From Marinisporobacter sp. (GTDB taxonomy: Bacteria > Bacillota > Clostridia > Peptostreptococcales > Thermotaleaceae), in contig JAOARV010000032.1 in the NCBI GenBank assembly GCA_025210395.1, positions 1-64,000 on the forward strand: a stretch of 64,000 nt of DNA, read 5' to 3'. The notes beneath the pieces are model-generated. The model searched no databases. It worked only from the letters and a program-made list of their open reading frames with translations, and was not told the origin of the DNA. A program made the translations under genes and the position numbers. Shown piece after piece: positions 18,711 to 27,732 of this stretch (position 1 is its first letter; every line of letters begins with the position of its first letter).

Positions 18711-18854
18711 ATCTTATCCAGAGAGGTGGAGGGACTTGGCCCTATGAAACCCAGCAACCTAAAACATTTTGTTTTGTGGTGCTAATTCCAGCAGGTATAA
18801 CCTGGCAGATGAGAATAGAATATTACTTCTTGCTTGTCTGCGAGAAGTTTTTTT
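18711..18854 (+). ncRNA. SAM-I (S-box) riboswitch with terminator
   Basis: The aptamer runs 18711-18815. P1 pairs CTTATC (18713-18718) with GATGAG (18808-18813). The conserved S-box core AGAGAGGTGGAGGGA, then CCCTATGAAACC, CAGCAACC, GGTGCTAATTCC and GCAGATGAGA are all present. The expression platform is a terminator, ACTTCTTGC/GCGAGAAGT (18825-18848), followed by seven T. It predicts repression of the downstream transporter when S-adenosylmethionine is abundant. Confidence 0.93.
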
Positions 18855-18880
18855 ATTGTAAAAATAAAGGAGGGAATGTA

Positions 18881-20191
18881 ATGAAAAAAGGAAATCCATG
18901 GGCGCTACTCCCTTTGGCAGTCTTTCTAGTGTTGTATCTTGTCACATCTATTATCATTGGAGACTTTTACAAAATGCCTGTAACAGTAGCATTTTTAGCT
19001 GCAAGTATTGTTGCCATAGGTATGAATAGAAAAGAAAGTATTCATGACAAGGTGGAAGTATTTTGTAAGGGTGCAGGAAATAGTAATATTATCCTCATGT
19101 GTGTCATCTTTGTTTTAGCAGGAGGGTTTGCACAAGTAGCAAGAGAAATGGGAGCAGTAGATTCTACAGTAAATTTAGGACTAAGTATTTTACCAGGAAA
19201 TATATTGATCGCTGGAGTGTTTGTAATCGGGTGTTTTATTTCATTATCTATTGGTACATCTGTAGGAACGATTGTAGCTTTAGCCCCTATGGCAGTAGGG
19301 ATTGCTGAAAAAACAGGAATTCCTATAGGGCTTGCACTAGGAGCTGTAGTAAGTGGTGCCATGTTTGGAGACAATTTATCTATGATTTCTGATACAACTA
19401 TTGCAGCATCAAGAACACAAGGCTGTGAAATGAGAGATAAATTTAAGATGAATTTTATTATTGTAGTACCAGCAGCTATTATTACGGCAATTATATTTAT
19501 TTCTATGAATGTGGGAGATACTTCTGTGCTGAGTGGAAGCTATGATTATAATATTATAAAGGTATGTACTTATTTAGCTGTATTAATTGCAGCACTTATT
19601 GGTATAAATGTAATGGTTGTTTTAGTAGGAGGAACTTTATTTGCAGGAGTTGTAGGAATATTTACAGGTGCCTTTGATGTATGGGGATTTGTACAGGCAA
19701 TTGGAAATGGGATTATAGGTATGTCGGAGATTGTTATTATTTCCCTTTTGATTGGTGGAATGGTAGAGGTAATAAAATATAATGGTGGAATAGACTTCTT
19801 ATTAGATTTTATTACTAAGAGAATTCACAGTAAAAAAGGTGCAGAGATAGGGATTGGTATATTAGTAGGTGTAGTAGATATGTGTACAGCTAATAATACG
19901 ATAGCTATTGTTATGGCAGGACCTATTGCAAAAGATATAGCAGATCAATATGAAGTAGATCCGAGAAGATCTGCAAGTATACTAGATACCTTTTCATGCT
20001 TTTGCCAAGGGGTAATCCCTTATGGGGCACAGCTATTAGTTGCTGCAAGTGTTGCAGGAGTCTCATCCTTTGCAATTATGAAATATTTATATTATCCATA
20101 TTTAATGGGAATTTGTGCTTTATTAGCCATTGTATTTGGTATTCCTAGACTTAAAAAAAGTAATGCTAAAAATTTAAGCTATCAAAGATAA
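18881..20191 (+). CDS. metT: Methionine transporter MetT-type (NhaC family)
   Basis: A 436-aa polytopic membrane protein of the NhaC superfamily; signature GAMFGDNLSMISDTTIAASRT lies near 155-175 and about 11 helices are visible. NhaC-family proteins under S-box control have been assigned as methionine transporters (MetT), and this gene sits directly behind a SAM riboswitch, which supports methionine import over Na+/H+ exchange. The ATG at 18881 follows AAAGGAGGG; an in-frame extension to 18776 would run through the riboswitch and is rejected. Substrate assignment rests on context. Confidence 0.82.
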   Translation: MKKGNPWALLPLAVFLVLYLVTSIIIGDFYKMPVTVAFLAASIVAIGMNRKESIHDKVEVFCKGAGNSNIILMCVIFVLAGGFAQVAREMGAVDSTVNLGLSILPGNILIAGVFVIGCFISLSIGTSVGTIVALAPMAVGIAEKTGIPIGLALGAVVSGAMFGDNLSMISDTTIAASRTQGCEMRDKFKMNFIIVVPAAIITAIIFISMNVGDTSVLSGSYDYNIIKVCTYLAVLIAALIGINVMVVLVGGTLFAGVVGIFTGAFDVWGFVQAIGNGIIGMSEIVIISLLIGGMVEVIKYNGGIDFLLDFITKRIHSKKGAEIGIGILVGVVDMCTANNTIAIVMAGPIAKDIADQYEVDPRRSASILDTFSCFCQGVIPYGAQLLVAASVAGVSSFAIMKYLYYPYLMGICALLAIVFGIPRLKKSNAKNLSYQR

Positions 20192-20195
20192 ATAT

Positions 20196-20233
20196 AAAAA
20201 AATCCTCAATATGAAAATAGTGAGGATTTTTTT
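20196..20233. terminator. Bidirectional terminator between metT and the dicarboxylate-type symporter gene
   Basis: AAAAATCCTCA pairs with TGAGGATTTTT, with A-run and T-run flanks that serve both converging genes. Confidence 0.7.
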
Positions 20234-20245
20234 AGAATATAAGTT

Positions 20246-21436
20246 TTATGCATTTGTATATGCTTTGGCTTTTCCATTTTTATCATAGAAAAGACCTCGC
20301 AAGATTAGAGCCAATGCACCATCTCCTGTAATATTACAAGCCGTCCCAAAGCTATCTTGTAATGCAAAGATGGCAATCAATAATCCTACTCCAGAGGAAT
20401 CAAATCCTAATACACTTGTCACAATAGCTAAAGACGCCATAACCGTACCTCCAGGAACACCAGGTGCTCCAACTGCAAAGATTCCAAATAATATGGAAAA
20501 TAATATAATGGTGCCAACAGAAGGCAGTGTACCGTAAAGAATCATAGATATAGTCATACAGAAAAATGTCTCAGTTAAAACAGACCCACAAAGATGGGTT
20601 GTTGCCCCAAGGGGAATGGCAAAGTCAACTACTTCTGGAACTAATGCCTTTGAACGATGGGCACATCTCAATGAAACAGGTAATGTGGCTGCACTGGACA
20701 TAGTACCTACTGCTGTTAAATAAGCGGGTCCATAGTGTTTTACAACTTCTAAAGGATTTTGCTTTGAAACAGTCCCTGCAATCAAATAAAGAAGGGTTAA
20801 CCAAATAAAGTGACCAACCAATACGATGACAATTACTTTTAAGAAAATAGGTAATTGTTTTGTTAAGCTACCTGTATAAGCTAAACCGGCAAAGGTTGCT
20901 GAAATGAAGAATGGAAGAATAGGAATAACGATTTTATTAATAATAGATAATACCATTCTTTGTATTTCATTTAAGAAATTTTCCATCATCTCAGATTTTG
21001 TCCATATAACAGATACTCCTGTTAAAATAGCTAATACTAATGCTGTCATTACAGGCATTACAGGTGCGATGTTTAATTGAAAAATTGTTTTAGGTAGTTC
21101 CTTTAAGCTTTCAGCTTGGGTAGCAATATGCAAATGAGGGATAATCATATATCCTGCAATAGCTGAAAAGATTGAAGCTCCTACTGCTGACAAATAAGAC
21201 GTACCAAGAAAAGTTCCTAACATTTTACTTGCATTGTTTTTAAGTCCTGCTATGGCAGGTGAGATAAATCCAAAGATTACTAAAGGTACAGTAAAGAAAA
21301 TAAATGAACCAAGAATTTCTTTAATAGTTGTGATGATTGCCATGACCTTTGGATTTACTACTAGCCCTAAAATAATACCACTTATAATACCTATTAATAA
21401 TTTAGGTATTAAGCCAATTCCTTTTTTGTTACTCAT
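20246..21436 (-). CDS. Na+/H+:dicarboxylate-amino acid symporter (DAACS/SDF family)
   Basis: A 396-aa transporter with the GltPh fold. The serine-rich re-entrant loop is TMSSAATLPVSL (about 250-261), the second is GAPGVPGG, and the substrate-site segment FGTACNITGDGALALI is near the C-terminus, where the Asp and Asn contacts lie. Family members take up glutamate, aspartate, serine/threonine, cystine or C4 dicarboxylates; which one is not clear. The start at 21436 has AAAGGAGGC upstream; the open frame extends 75 codons further, but that extension is hydrophobic nonsense without a ribosome binding site. Confidence 0.85.
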   Translation of the reverse strand: MSNKKGIGLIPKLLIGIISGIILGLVVNPKVMAIITTIKEILGSFIFFTVPLVIFGFISPAIAGLKNNASKMLGTFLGTSYLSAVGASIFSAIAGYMIIPHLHIATQAESLKELPKTIFQLNIAPVMPVMTALVLAILTGVSVIWTKSEMMENFLNEIQRMVLSIINKIVIPILPFFISATFAGLAYTGSLTKQLPIFLKVIVIVLVGHFIWLTLLYLIAGTVSKQNPLEVVKHYGPAYLTAVGTMSSAATLPVSLRCAHRSKALVPEVVDFAIPLGATTHLCGSVLTETFFCMTISMILYGTLPSVGTIILFSILFGIFAVGAPGVPGGTVMASLAIVTSVLGFDSSGVGLLIAIFALQDSFGTACNITGDGALALILRGLFYDKNGKAKAYTNA

Positions 21437-21645
21437 TGTATGAATGCCTCCTTTTAAATGATAATAAAAATAAAAAAGTGTAGAATATTTGGTATATATT
21501 TCACTTTTTATATTATTTTTCCATATATATAATATAACTTCTTTTCTCTCTTGTAAATAATTTAATAGGAGTATAAAAAATATTATTGATTGGGGATAGA
21601 AGAATAGATATTTTCTATAATGAAGAAAAATGTAAAAATATGCAA

Positions 21646-21682
21646 AAAAGATAAAATCCAATAAAGGTGGATTTTATCTTTT
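21646..21682 (-). terminator. Terminator of the thiD-cytX transcript
   Basis: On the minus strand, AAAAGATAAAATCCA pairs with TGGATTTTATCTTTT, followed by TTGC. The perfect 14-bp stem lies just beyond the cytX stop codon. Confidence 0.7.
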
Positions 21683-21697
21683 CTATAAAAGTATTTT

Positions 21698-22930
21698 TTA
21701 TTTGGATAAGGCAGTGGGATATTTTTTTAGATAGACCCACGAATTTGTTAGCTTTCTTGTAACGATAAATAAAATACTTGTACTGATCATAACAGGTACT
21801 GTTGCACCTAAGAAAAAGTCCATATTGATAAATTGATAATAAAGATAAACGCCTACTCCCCAAACAATAAAGGAGCCCCAATGTACGAGTAAATCTTCCT
21901 CAATATTTTTCTTTTTATAAACAAAATAATCTGTCATAAGTACAGCAAATAGAGGTGCAAAAACAGATCCGATTGCATATAGGAAGTTTTCGTATTGTTC
22001 AATAGGAATAAGAATGGCTAAAACCATACCGATTACTCCCATAGCTAAGGCTACTTTTCTTTCTTCTAGCTTAGGAAAAACATTTAAAAAGGTAACACCT
22101 GCAGAATAAGCATCCAAGAATGTAGTAGTAACAGTAGATAAAACAATAATACCTAAGCCAAATAATCCAAGATTTGCAGCAAGCATCATACTTCCAGGGT
22201 CTGCATTTCCTGCCATAATAGCTGCTCCAAGACCGATGGTATACATCCAAGTACTTCCTACAAAATAGCCTATAAAGCTACTAAAAAGTCCTGATTTTTT
22301 CTTTTTTGAAAAACGTGTATAATCAGAAATCAGTGGAAGCCATGAAAGGGGCATAATCACATTTAATTCAATAGCTGTTCCCATAGACATAGGCGATACA
22401 CTTGTACTAGCAAAAACAGAACTATCCTTGAAAACAACCGTACTTAAAATGATGGTTAATCCAAATAATAAAGCTACTGCAATTAAATTGAGCTTTTGGA
22501 ACCCATTTTTTCCAAGGAAAATCCATAAGCAAATAAAAATACCGATGACAAAAGACCAAAGAGTCAAGTTGTCAAAAGACCATAAAATTTTAGTGATTTC
22601 ATTAACAGAACGACCTCCAGAAATAATCATAACAGCCGTCCAGCCGATTAATTGTAGTACATTTAATATAGAAAATAAGTAGGAACCATATGTACCAAAG
22701 GAAATTCTTGTAGACATAATAGAAGGAAGCTTACTTTCTGCACCGATATATCCCCCTAAAACGAGGATCCCTGTTCCAATTACATGTCCTATAAGAATAG
22801 CCATAAAAGCTTTAGAAAAGCCCATAGGTGCTAAAATTCCTCCAGTTAAAATTTCTGCAATAGAAATAGAAGCACCAAACCATAAGGCTAAAAGGTGAAA
22901 GCTGCTTAAATTTGTTTTTTCACTATTCAT
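21698..22930 (-). CDS. cytX: Putative hydroxymethylpyrimidine transporter CytX (NCS1 family)
   Basis: A 410-aa NCS1-type permease with about 12 helices. FGASISIAEILTGG is the NCS1 first-helix motif. CytX homologues located in TPP-riboswitch operons are assigned to uptake of the thiamine pyrimidine moiety HMP. Here the gene overlaps thiD by 8 bp and lies under the same TPP riboswitch, which is the basis for choosing HMP over cytosine. Confidence 0.85.
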   Translation of the reverse strand: MNSEKTNLSSFHLLALWFGASISIAEILTGGILAPMGFSKAFMAILIGHVIGTGILVLGGYIGAESKLPSIMSTRISFGTYGSYLFSILNVLQLIGWTAVMIISGGRSVNEITKILWSFDNLTLWSFVIGIFICLWIFLGKNGFQKLNLIAVALLFGLTIILSTVVFKDSSVFASTSVSPMSMGTAIELNVIMPLSWLPLISDYTRFSKKKKSGLFSSFIGYFVGSTWMYTIGLGAAIMAGNADPGSMMLAANLGLFGLGIIVLSTVTTTFLDAYSAGVTFLNVFPKLEERKVALAMGVIGMVLAILIPIEQYENFLYAIGSVFAPLFAVLMTDYFVYKKKNIEEDLLVHWGSFIVWGVGVYLYYQFINMDFFLGATVPVMISTSILFIVTRKLTNSWVYLKKYPTALSK

Positions 22931-23729
22931 TTAAAAGACCTGCCTTTTCATAAAGTTCATAGAAGTGATGAGTAGGGCCTACTCCGTGACCAATAGAAAA
23001 TCCATGAGTAATAGCTGTTGTAATATATTCCTTTGCATTTTTTACTGCTTCATAAATAGGCAGATCCTTTGCTAAATTAGCAGCAATAGCAGAGGATAGG
23101 GTGCATCCTGTACCATGAGTATGAGTTGTTTCGATTCTTTCTTGCTCCAATAAGTAGAATTCTTTTCCATCATATAAAACGTCAGTGGCCGTTTTTGAAA
23201 GATGTCCGCCTTTTACTAATACAAATTGAGGACCTAAATCATGTAAATCCTTTGCTGCTTTTTTCATCTGTTCTAAATCTTCTATTTTATAGCCTATTAT
23301 TTCTTCAGCTTCTGGAAGATTTGGTGTAATTAATGTAGCCATAGGTAATAATTTTTCAATTAAAGCTTTCTTTGCATCAGGTTTTAATAAATCATATCCA
23401 CTTTTTGAAATCATAACAGGATCCACTACCAATGGAGGAAGATCATATTTTTTTAGAGTAGCAGCAATGATTTCAATAGTCTCTGTCTGAGATACCATGC
23501 CAATTTTGATACCATGAACATGAATATCATCAAAAATTGCTTTGATTTGATTGGCAATAACAGAAGGGGTAATATCCTGTACATCAAAAACTCCTTGTGT
23601 ATTTTGAGCAGTAATTGCTGTAATGACACTCATCCCAAAGGTAGCGTGAGCTGAGAAGGTTTTCAAATCTGCTTGGATTCCTGCACCCCCACTACTGTCA
23701 GATCCTGCAATGGTTAAACAATGTTTCAT
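22923..23729 (-). CDS. thiD: Hydroxymethylpyrimidine/phosphomethylpyrimidine kinase
   Basis: A 268-aa ribokinase-fold enzyme that phosphorylates HMP and HMP-P for thiamine synthesis. N-terminal IAGSDSSGGAGIQADLKTF (7-25) binds HMP; HGTGCT at 205-210 forms the anion hole with catalytic Cys209. First gene of a two-gene salvage operon with cytX under the TPP riboswitch. No thiE, thiM or thiC is in the window. Confidence 0.95.
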   Translation of the reverse strand: MKHCLTIAGSDSSGGAGIQADLKTFSAHATFGMSVITAITAQNTQGVFDVQDITPSVIANQIKAIFDDIHVHGIKIGMVSQTETIEIIAATLKKYDLPPLVVDPVMISKSGYDLLKPDAKKALIEKLLPMATLITPNLPEAEEIIGYKIEDLEQMKKAAKDLHDLGPQFVLVKGGHLSKTATDVLYDGKEFYLLEQERIETTHTHGTGCTLSSAIAANLAKDLPIYEAVKNAKEYITTAITHGFSIGHGVGPTHHFYELYEKAGLLNE

Positions 23730-23772
23730 AAAAATTCATCCTTTCTATTCTAAAGCTATTATTTGAGGGAAC

Positions 23773-23803
23773 AAAAAAGCATGAATCCAGCAAGGATTCA
23801 TGC
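23773..23803 (-). terminator. Terminator of the TPP riboswitch expression platform
   Basis: On the minus strand GCATGAATCC pairs with GGATTCATGC around a 5-nt loop, followed by six T. It lies between the aptamer and thiD. Confidence 0.8.
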
Positions 23804-23822
23804 AATATTATTTTATGTATTG

Positions 23823-23912
23823 CTTTCCTACGCTGGCATAATCCAGATCAGGTTTGAGGGTCAAAGAAACTCTATTCTTACTCTCAGCTGGTTTTTTCGA
23901 CAGCTCCCCTAG
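23823..23912 (-). ncRNA. TPP (THI element) riboswitch
   Basis: Read on the minus strand the conserved segments appear in order: GGGGAGC, the pyrimidine-binding GCTGAGAG, GACCCT, and AACCTGATCTGGATTATGCC followed by AGCGTAGGAAA. They match the THI-box core. It regulates thiD-cytX by transcription termination. Confidence 0.95.
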
Positions 23913-23937
23913 CGTTAAAAATATTTTGTTCGACTTT

Positions 23938-23966
23938 ATGATACTACGATTAGAATATATTTACAA
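23938..23966 (-). promoter_or_regulatory. Promoter of thiD-cytX
   Basis: On the minus strand TTGTAA and TATCAT are separated by 17 bp, about 25 bp before the TPP aptamer. The 300 bp between here and the rtcB start hold no recognisable gene or RNA. Confidence 0.5.
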
Positions 23967-24264
23967 GAGGGAAATATATTTGAAAAAATTATCCAATACC
24001 ATTAGAATAATAATGTATATAGATTTCTCATTTATATATTCAGTTGATGATGATCTTTCTTGACTTCGTGAAGACATTGTTTTGTTATGAAATATAAAGG
24101 ATAAAATAGTATCTGAGGGGGCTTGAAGAATGCATTATAAATGAATGTTTTCTTTGAGAGATCTATGAAAATAATAGAAAGAGGGCGATTGTTATGATGA
24201 TGATCTATAGATATGAAATAAAAAATTGGAGAGATAAAAGAATCGAATAAGAAAAGGAGAATTT

Positions 24265-25350
24265 ATGGAAAAAATCAAAATAATCGCATCTAATAAAAGT
24301 TGGATAGAGCAAAATGCAGTAGAGCAGTTAAAGGGGATTGTATCTCTTAAAGGAATGATTAGAGCAGTAGGGCTTCCCGATTTACACCCTGGAAAGACTC
24401 CAGTAGGAGCAGCTTTTGTGAGTGAAGAGATGATTTATCCTCATATTATAGGAAATGATATAGGTTGTGGCATGAGTTTATTCATGATAGATGTAAAAAA
24501 ACATAAGTTAAAAAAAGATAAATGGATGAAAAAATTAGAAAATAACTTAAATAATAAAGATATTTTTATAGAAGATTCTTTAGAGGATACAATTCCCTTT
24601 AAAGAAAAAATGGGAACTATCGGTGGCGGCAATCATTTTGCTGAATTTCAAGAAATAGAAAAGGTATTGGATGAAGAAAGTTTTGAAAAATTAGGACTGA
24701 GTAAAAAGCACCTATATCTTTTAGTGCATAGTGGATCAAGAGGATATGGAGAAAATATATTAGATGAAGCTATAAAGAAGTACCAAGCTCAGAAGGGGCT
24801 TAAGATAGGAGCAGTTGAAGCAGAAGCATATCTAAAAAAACATGATGATGCTATTGTTTGGGCAGAGAATAATCGTAAAATGATTGCCTATAGATTGATG
24901 GATTTACTTGGAATCGGTATGAATAGAGTTTTAGATAGTACCCACAATAGTATCGTAAAAAAAGTCATTCAAGATAAAGAAGTTTATATTCACCGAAAGG
25001 GAGCTGCACCAGCAGATGTTGGAGCAGTTGTTATTCCTGGTTCAAGAGGGGATTTAACTTATATAGTTATGCCTAAGTCAAGCTATGTTTCTGCGTACTC
25101 TATTGCTCATGGAGCAGGACGGAAGTGGAGTCGTGGAGGCTGTAAAGAAAGACTGATCAATAAATATACAAAAAAAACAATTAAACAGACCCAATTAGGT
25201 GGAAATGTGATTTGTAAAGATAAAAACCTGCTATTTGAAGAAGCTCCTGAAGTTTATAAAAACATTGAAAAGGTTATAAAAGATTTATTAGAGGCAGATT
25301 TAATTGAGGTCATTGCCACATTAAAGCCTGTCATAACCTATAAGGGGTAA
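24265..25350 (+). CDS. rtcB: RtcB-family RNA ligase (RtcB2 / PrfH-associated type)
   Basis: A 361-aa GTP/Mn-dependent ligase joining 2',3'-cyclic or 3'-phosphate RNA ends to 5'-OH ends. It is shorter than the roughly 400-480-aa canonical RtcB and matches the compact PrfH-linked type. Metal-binding GNDIGCGM (Asp65, Cys68), GGGNHFAEF, the HSGSRG motif and the guanylylation-region motif AHGAGRKWSRGG are all intact, so the enzyme should be active. RBS AAAGGAG precedes the ATG. Directly downstream lie the fused ends of a destroyed prfH. The PrfH-RtcB2 pair is known to rescue and repair ribosomes cleaved in the decoding centre; here the rescue half is gone. Confidence 0.9.
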   Translation: MEKIKIIASNKSWIEQNAVEQLKGIVSLKGMIRAVGLPDLHPGKTPVGAAFVSEEMIYPHIIGNDIGCGMSLFMIDVKKHKLKKDKWMKKLENNLNNKDIFIEDSLEDTIPFKEKMGTIGGGNHFAEFQEIEKVLDEESFEKLGLSKKHLYLLVHSGSRGYGENILDEAIKKYQAQKGLKIGAVEAEAYLKKHDDAIVWAENNRKMIAYRLMDLLGIGMNRVLDSTHNSIVKKVIQDKEVYIHRKGAAPADVGAVVIPGSRGDLTYIVMPKSSYVSAYSIAHGAGRKWSRGGCKERLINKYTKKTIKQTQLGGNVICKDKNLLFEEAPEVYKNIEKVIKDLLEADLIEVIATLKPVITYKG

Positions 25351-25351
25351 T

Positions 25352-25451
25352 ATGATGTGGATTCAGATTAGTAGTGGAGCAGCATAAAGCTTTAGTAAGG
25401 GGAAACCCTGTGAGGACTTTTGAGGGGAAGAAATTTAAAGAAAAAGGGTAA
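25352..25451 (+). pseudogene. prfH: Collapsed prfH: first 9 and last about 23 codons of a peptide-chain-release-factor-like gene
   Basis: One base after the rtcB stop, ATGATG starts MMWIQISSG, which looks like the conserved N-terminus of PrfH. That frame stops at 25385. Shifted by one base, the frame from about 25377 reads EQHKALVRGNPVRTFEGKKF and ends KEKG-stop at 25451, resembling the PrfH C-terminal tail (RGNPVR.F.G..F). The middle of about 160 codons, including the GGQ motif, is absent and the junction is out of frame. Interpreted as a single internal deletion. Based on recalled family ends; an alignment would be decisive. Confidence 0.6.
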
Positions 25452-25456
25452 GATAA

Positions 25457-25492
25457 AAAACTGTCTTTACGAAATGTGAGGGCAGTTTTGTT
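25457..25492 (+). terminator. Terminator of the rtcB transcript
   Basis: AAAACTGTC (25457-25465) pairs with GGCAGTTTT (25481-25489), followed by GTTT. Confidence 0.55.
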
Positions 25493-25535
25493 TCTGATAA
25501 TATAAACTAACCTATAAAAGGAAGTGATTTGTAGG

Positions 25536-25820
25536 ATGAATTCTATATGTTTCAAATACTTTATCAAAGTATTTAAGTACAGTTTAGTAGAAACTTTTTG
25601 TAATGGTAAAATACTATTTATGTTTTTAATATGGGTTGCTATTTTAGTAGGTCTATGGGGAAATGCTATGAATATTGAATGGTATAATTCAGCTCATGGT
25701 GTTCTAACATCAAATAATTCTAGAATGGAAGCTATTTACTTAATGCTTGGTGTAACAGTTCTAGTAGCAATTATATTTATATGTTGTATAATTAAGGGAA
25801 TAATAAAAAAATTAAACTAG
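25536..25820 (+). CDS. Small two-helix membrane protein of unknown function
   Basis: A 94-aa protein with helices at about 23-41 (FMFLIWVAILVGLWG) and 68-88 (GVTVLVAIIFICCII), a short polar loop between them, and a Lys-rich C-terminus. AGGAAGTGA lies eight bases before the ATG at 25536; an in-frame upstream codon at 25524 overlaps that site. I recognise no family. It sits 27 bp upstream of pepF, so the two may be co-transcribed. Confidence 0.6.
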   Translation: MNSICFKYFIKVFKYSLVETFCNGKILFMFLIWVAILVGLWGNAMNIEWYNSAHGVLTSNNSRMEAIYLMLGVTVLVAIIFICCIIKGIIKKLN

Positions 25821-25847
25821 ATATATTAAAACGAGGAAGGTGAAACT

Positions 25848-27533
25848 ATGAAATTTACTCAGTATCAATACAAAAGACCCAATATAAAAACTTTTGAAGA
25901 ACAATTTAATCAACTATTAAATGCTTTTATTGAGGCAAAAAATTATAAAGAACAAGATGAATTGATGGGAGAGATCAACACCTTAAGAAATGAATTTGAG
26001 TCTATGGAGCAAATCGCTTATATTCGTCATACCATCAATACAGAAGATGTAGTATATGAAGAAGAACAAAAATATTTTGATGAAAATGGACCCATCTATG
26101 AAGGATTAGTGGCTAAATATTATGCTGCATTAGTAGATTCAAAATATAAGGATAATTTAAAGGAAAAATGGGGAGAGCAGATTTTTCATATTGCAAAGCT
26201 TAAGGTAAAGAGTTTTTCCCAGGAAATAGTTGAAGATTTAAAGCTTGAGAATAGATTAATGAGTGAATATACAAAGCTTTTATCATCAGCTAAAATACCT
26301 TTTGAAGGGGAAGAGAGAACGATTCCTCAGTTAAGACCTTTTCAAATGTCTAAAGATTTAGAAATGAGAAAAAGTGCCAATGAAGCAAAATATAAATTCT
26401 TTAAGGAAAATGAAGAAAAGTTTGATGAAATATATGATAACTTAGTAAAAGTAAGAACAAGAATGGCTAAAAAGCTAGGCTATGAAAATTTTGTAGAGCT
26501 TGGTTATGATCGTATGCTTCGAACAGATTATAACAAAGAATTGGTTAAGAATTTAAGAGAACAAGTAAAGGAATATATTGTACCTCTAGCTACAAAATTA
26601 AGAGAAAAGCAAAGAGAAAGATTAAATTTAGAAAAATTAAATTATTATGATGAAATCCTTACCTTTTTAGATGGGAATGCAAAGCCTAAGGGGGATGCAG
26701 AGGAAATCCTTGAAGCTGGAAAGAAAATGTATGCAGGATTATCTCATGAAACGAAAGTATTTTTTGAATATATGATGGAGCATGAGTTGATGGATGTTTT
26801 AAGTAAGAAGGGAAAATCTCCAGGAGGATATTGTACATATATTGCTAAATACAAGGCTCCTTTCATATTTTCTAATTTTAATGGAACAGCTGATGACATA
26901 GATGTATTAACCCATGAAGCAGGTCATGCTTTTCAAGTATATGAAAGCAAGGAATTTGAAATCTCTGAATACAATTTTCCAACCCTTGAGGCTTGTGAAA
27001 TCCATTCTATGAGTATGGAATTTTTTACTTATCCTTGGATGGATTTATTTTTTCATGAGGTAGATCAATACAAATTTGGACATATAAGTGAAGCATTTTT
27101 ATTTATTCCTTATGGAGTTGTGGTAGATGAATTCCAGCATGAGATCTATGAAAATCCAGATATGAGTCCAAAGGAAAGAAAGACTATATGGCGCCAAATA
27201 GAAAAAAAGTATCTTCCCCATAGAGATTATGAGGACAATGAATTTTTAAAGGCAGGTGGATACTGGTATCAGCAAGGGCATATCTTTAAAAATCCATTTT
27301 ATTATATTGATTATGTATTAGCAGAAATTTGTGCATTTCAATTTTTTAAAAAATCTAAAGAGGATTTTGATCATGCATGGAAGGATTATTTAAGACTTTG
27401 TAAGGCGGGGGGAAGTAAATCCTTCTTAAAATTAGTAGAACTTGCAAATTTAGAATCTCCTTTTGGAGAGAAAAGCATAAAGTCAGTAGCAGGAGAAATA
27501 GAAAAATATCTAGATGGGATATTAATAAAGTAA
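25848..27533 (+). CDS. pepF: M3-family oligoendopeptidase (PepF-like)
   Basis: A 561-aa cytoplasmic zinc metallopeptidase that degrades oligopeptides. The thermolysin-like zinc motif HEAGH is at 356-360, and the third ligand lies in LEACEIHSMSMEFF about 25 residues later. N-terminal helical residues 1-190 match the M3 lid domain. RBS GAGGAAGG before the ATG. It converges with hcp. Confidence 0.92.
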   Translation: MKFTQYQYKRPNIKTFEEQFNQLLNAFIEAKNYKEQDELMGEINTLRNEFESMEQIAYIRHTINTEDVVYEEEQKYFDENGPIYEGLVAKYYAALVDSKYKDNLKEKWGEQIFHIAKLKVKSFSQEIVEDLKLENRLMSEYTKLLSSAKIPFEGEERTIPQLRPFQMSKDLEMRKSANEAKYKFFKENEEKFDEIYDNLVKVRTRMAKKLGYENFVELGYDRMLRTDYNKELVKNLREQVKEYIVPLATKLREKQRERLNLEKLNYYDEILTFLDGNAKPKGDAEEILEAGKKMYAGLSHETKVFFEYMMEHELMDVLSKKGKSPGGYCTYIAKYKAPFIFSNFNGTADDIDVLTHEAGHAFQVYESKEFEISEYNFPTLEACEIHSMSMEFFTYPWMDLFFHEVDQYKFGHISEAFLFIPYGVVVDEFQHEIYENPDMSPKERKTIWRQIEKKYLPHRDYEDNEFLKAGGYWYQQGHIFKNPFYYIDYVLAEICAFQFFKKSKEDFDHAWKDYLRLCKAGGSKSFLKLVELANLESPFGEKSIKSVAGEIEKYLDGILIK

Positions 27534-27606
27534 GATACTGGACTGATCTACTTTTGAAAAATATTAGAAAATGTTATAGTGGATGAAAAAACTATAGTTC
27601 AAATAT

Positions 27607-27645
27607 AAGGGGCTGTGAGAGAATATATATTTTCCCAACAGTCCC
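27607..27645 (+). repeat. Hairpin with AAGGGGCTGT ends
   Basis: AAGGGGCTGT (27607-27616) can pair with ACAGTCCC (27638-27645). Its start resembles the terminal repeat of the 10537-10683 element. It lies between the converging pepF and hcp genes and lacks a good T-run. Confidence 0.4.
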
Positions 27646-27732
27646 ATAAAATTTTAAATTTGTGTATAACTTATGATTGAAAATCAAAGGGGTGACCACT
27701 TTGAGCATATGGAATCGTATAGTCGGAATTTT

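Noticed and set aside
23854-24063. 69-codon plus-strand frame near the TPP riboswitch
   Set aside because: It runs through the antisense of the TPP aptamer and the thiD promoter and has no ribosome binding site.
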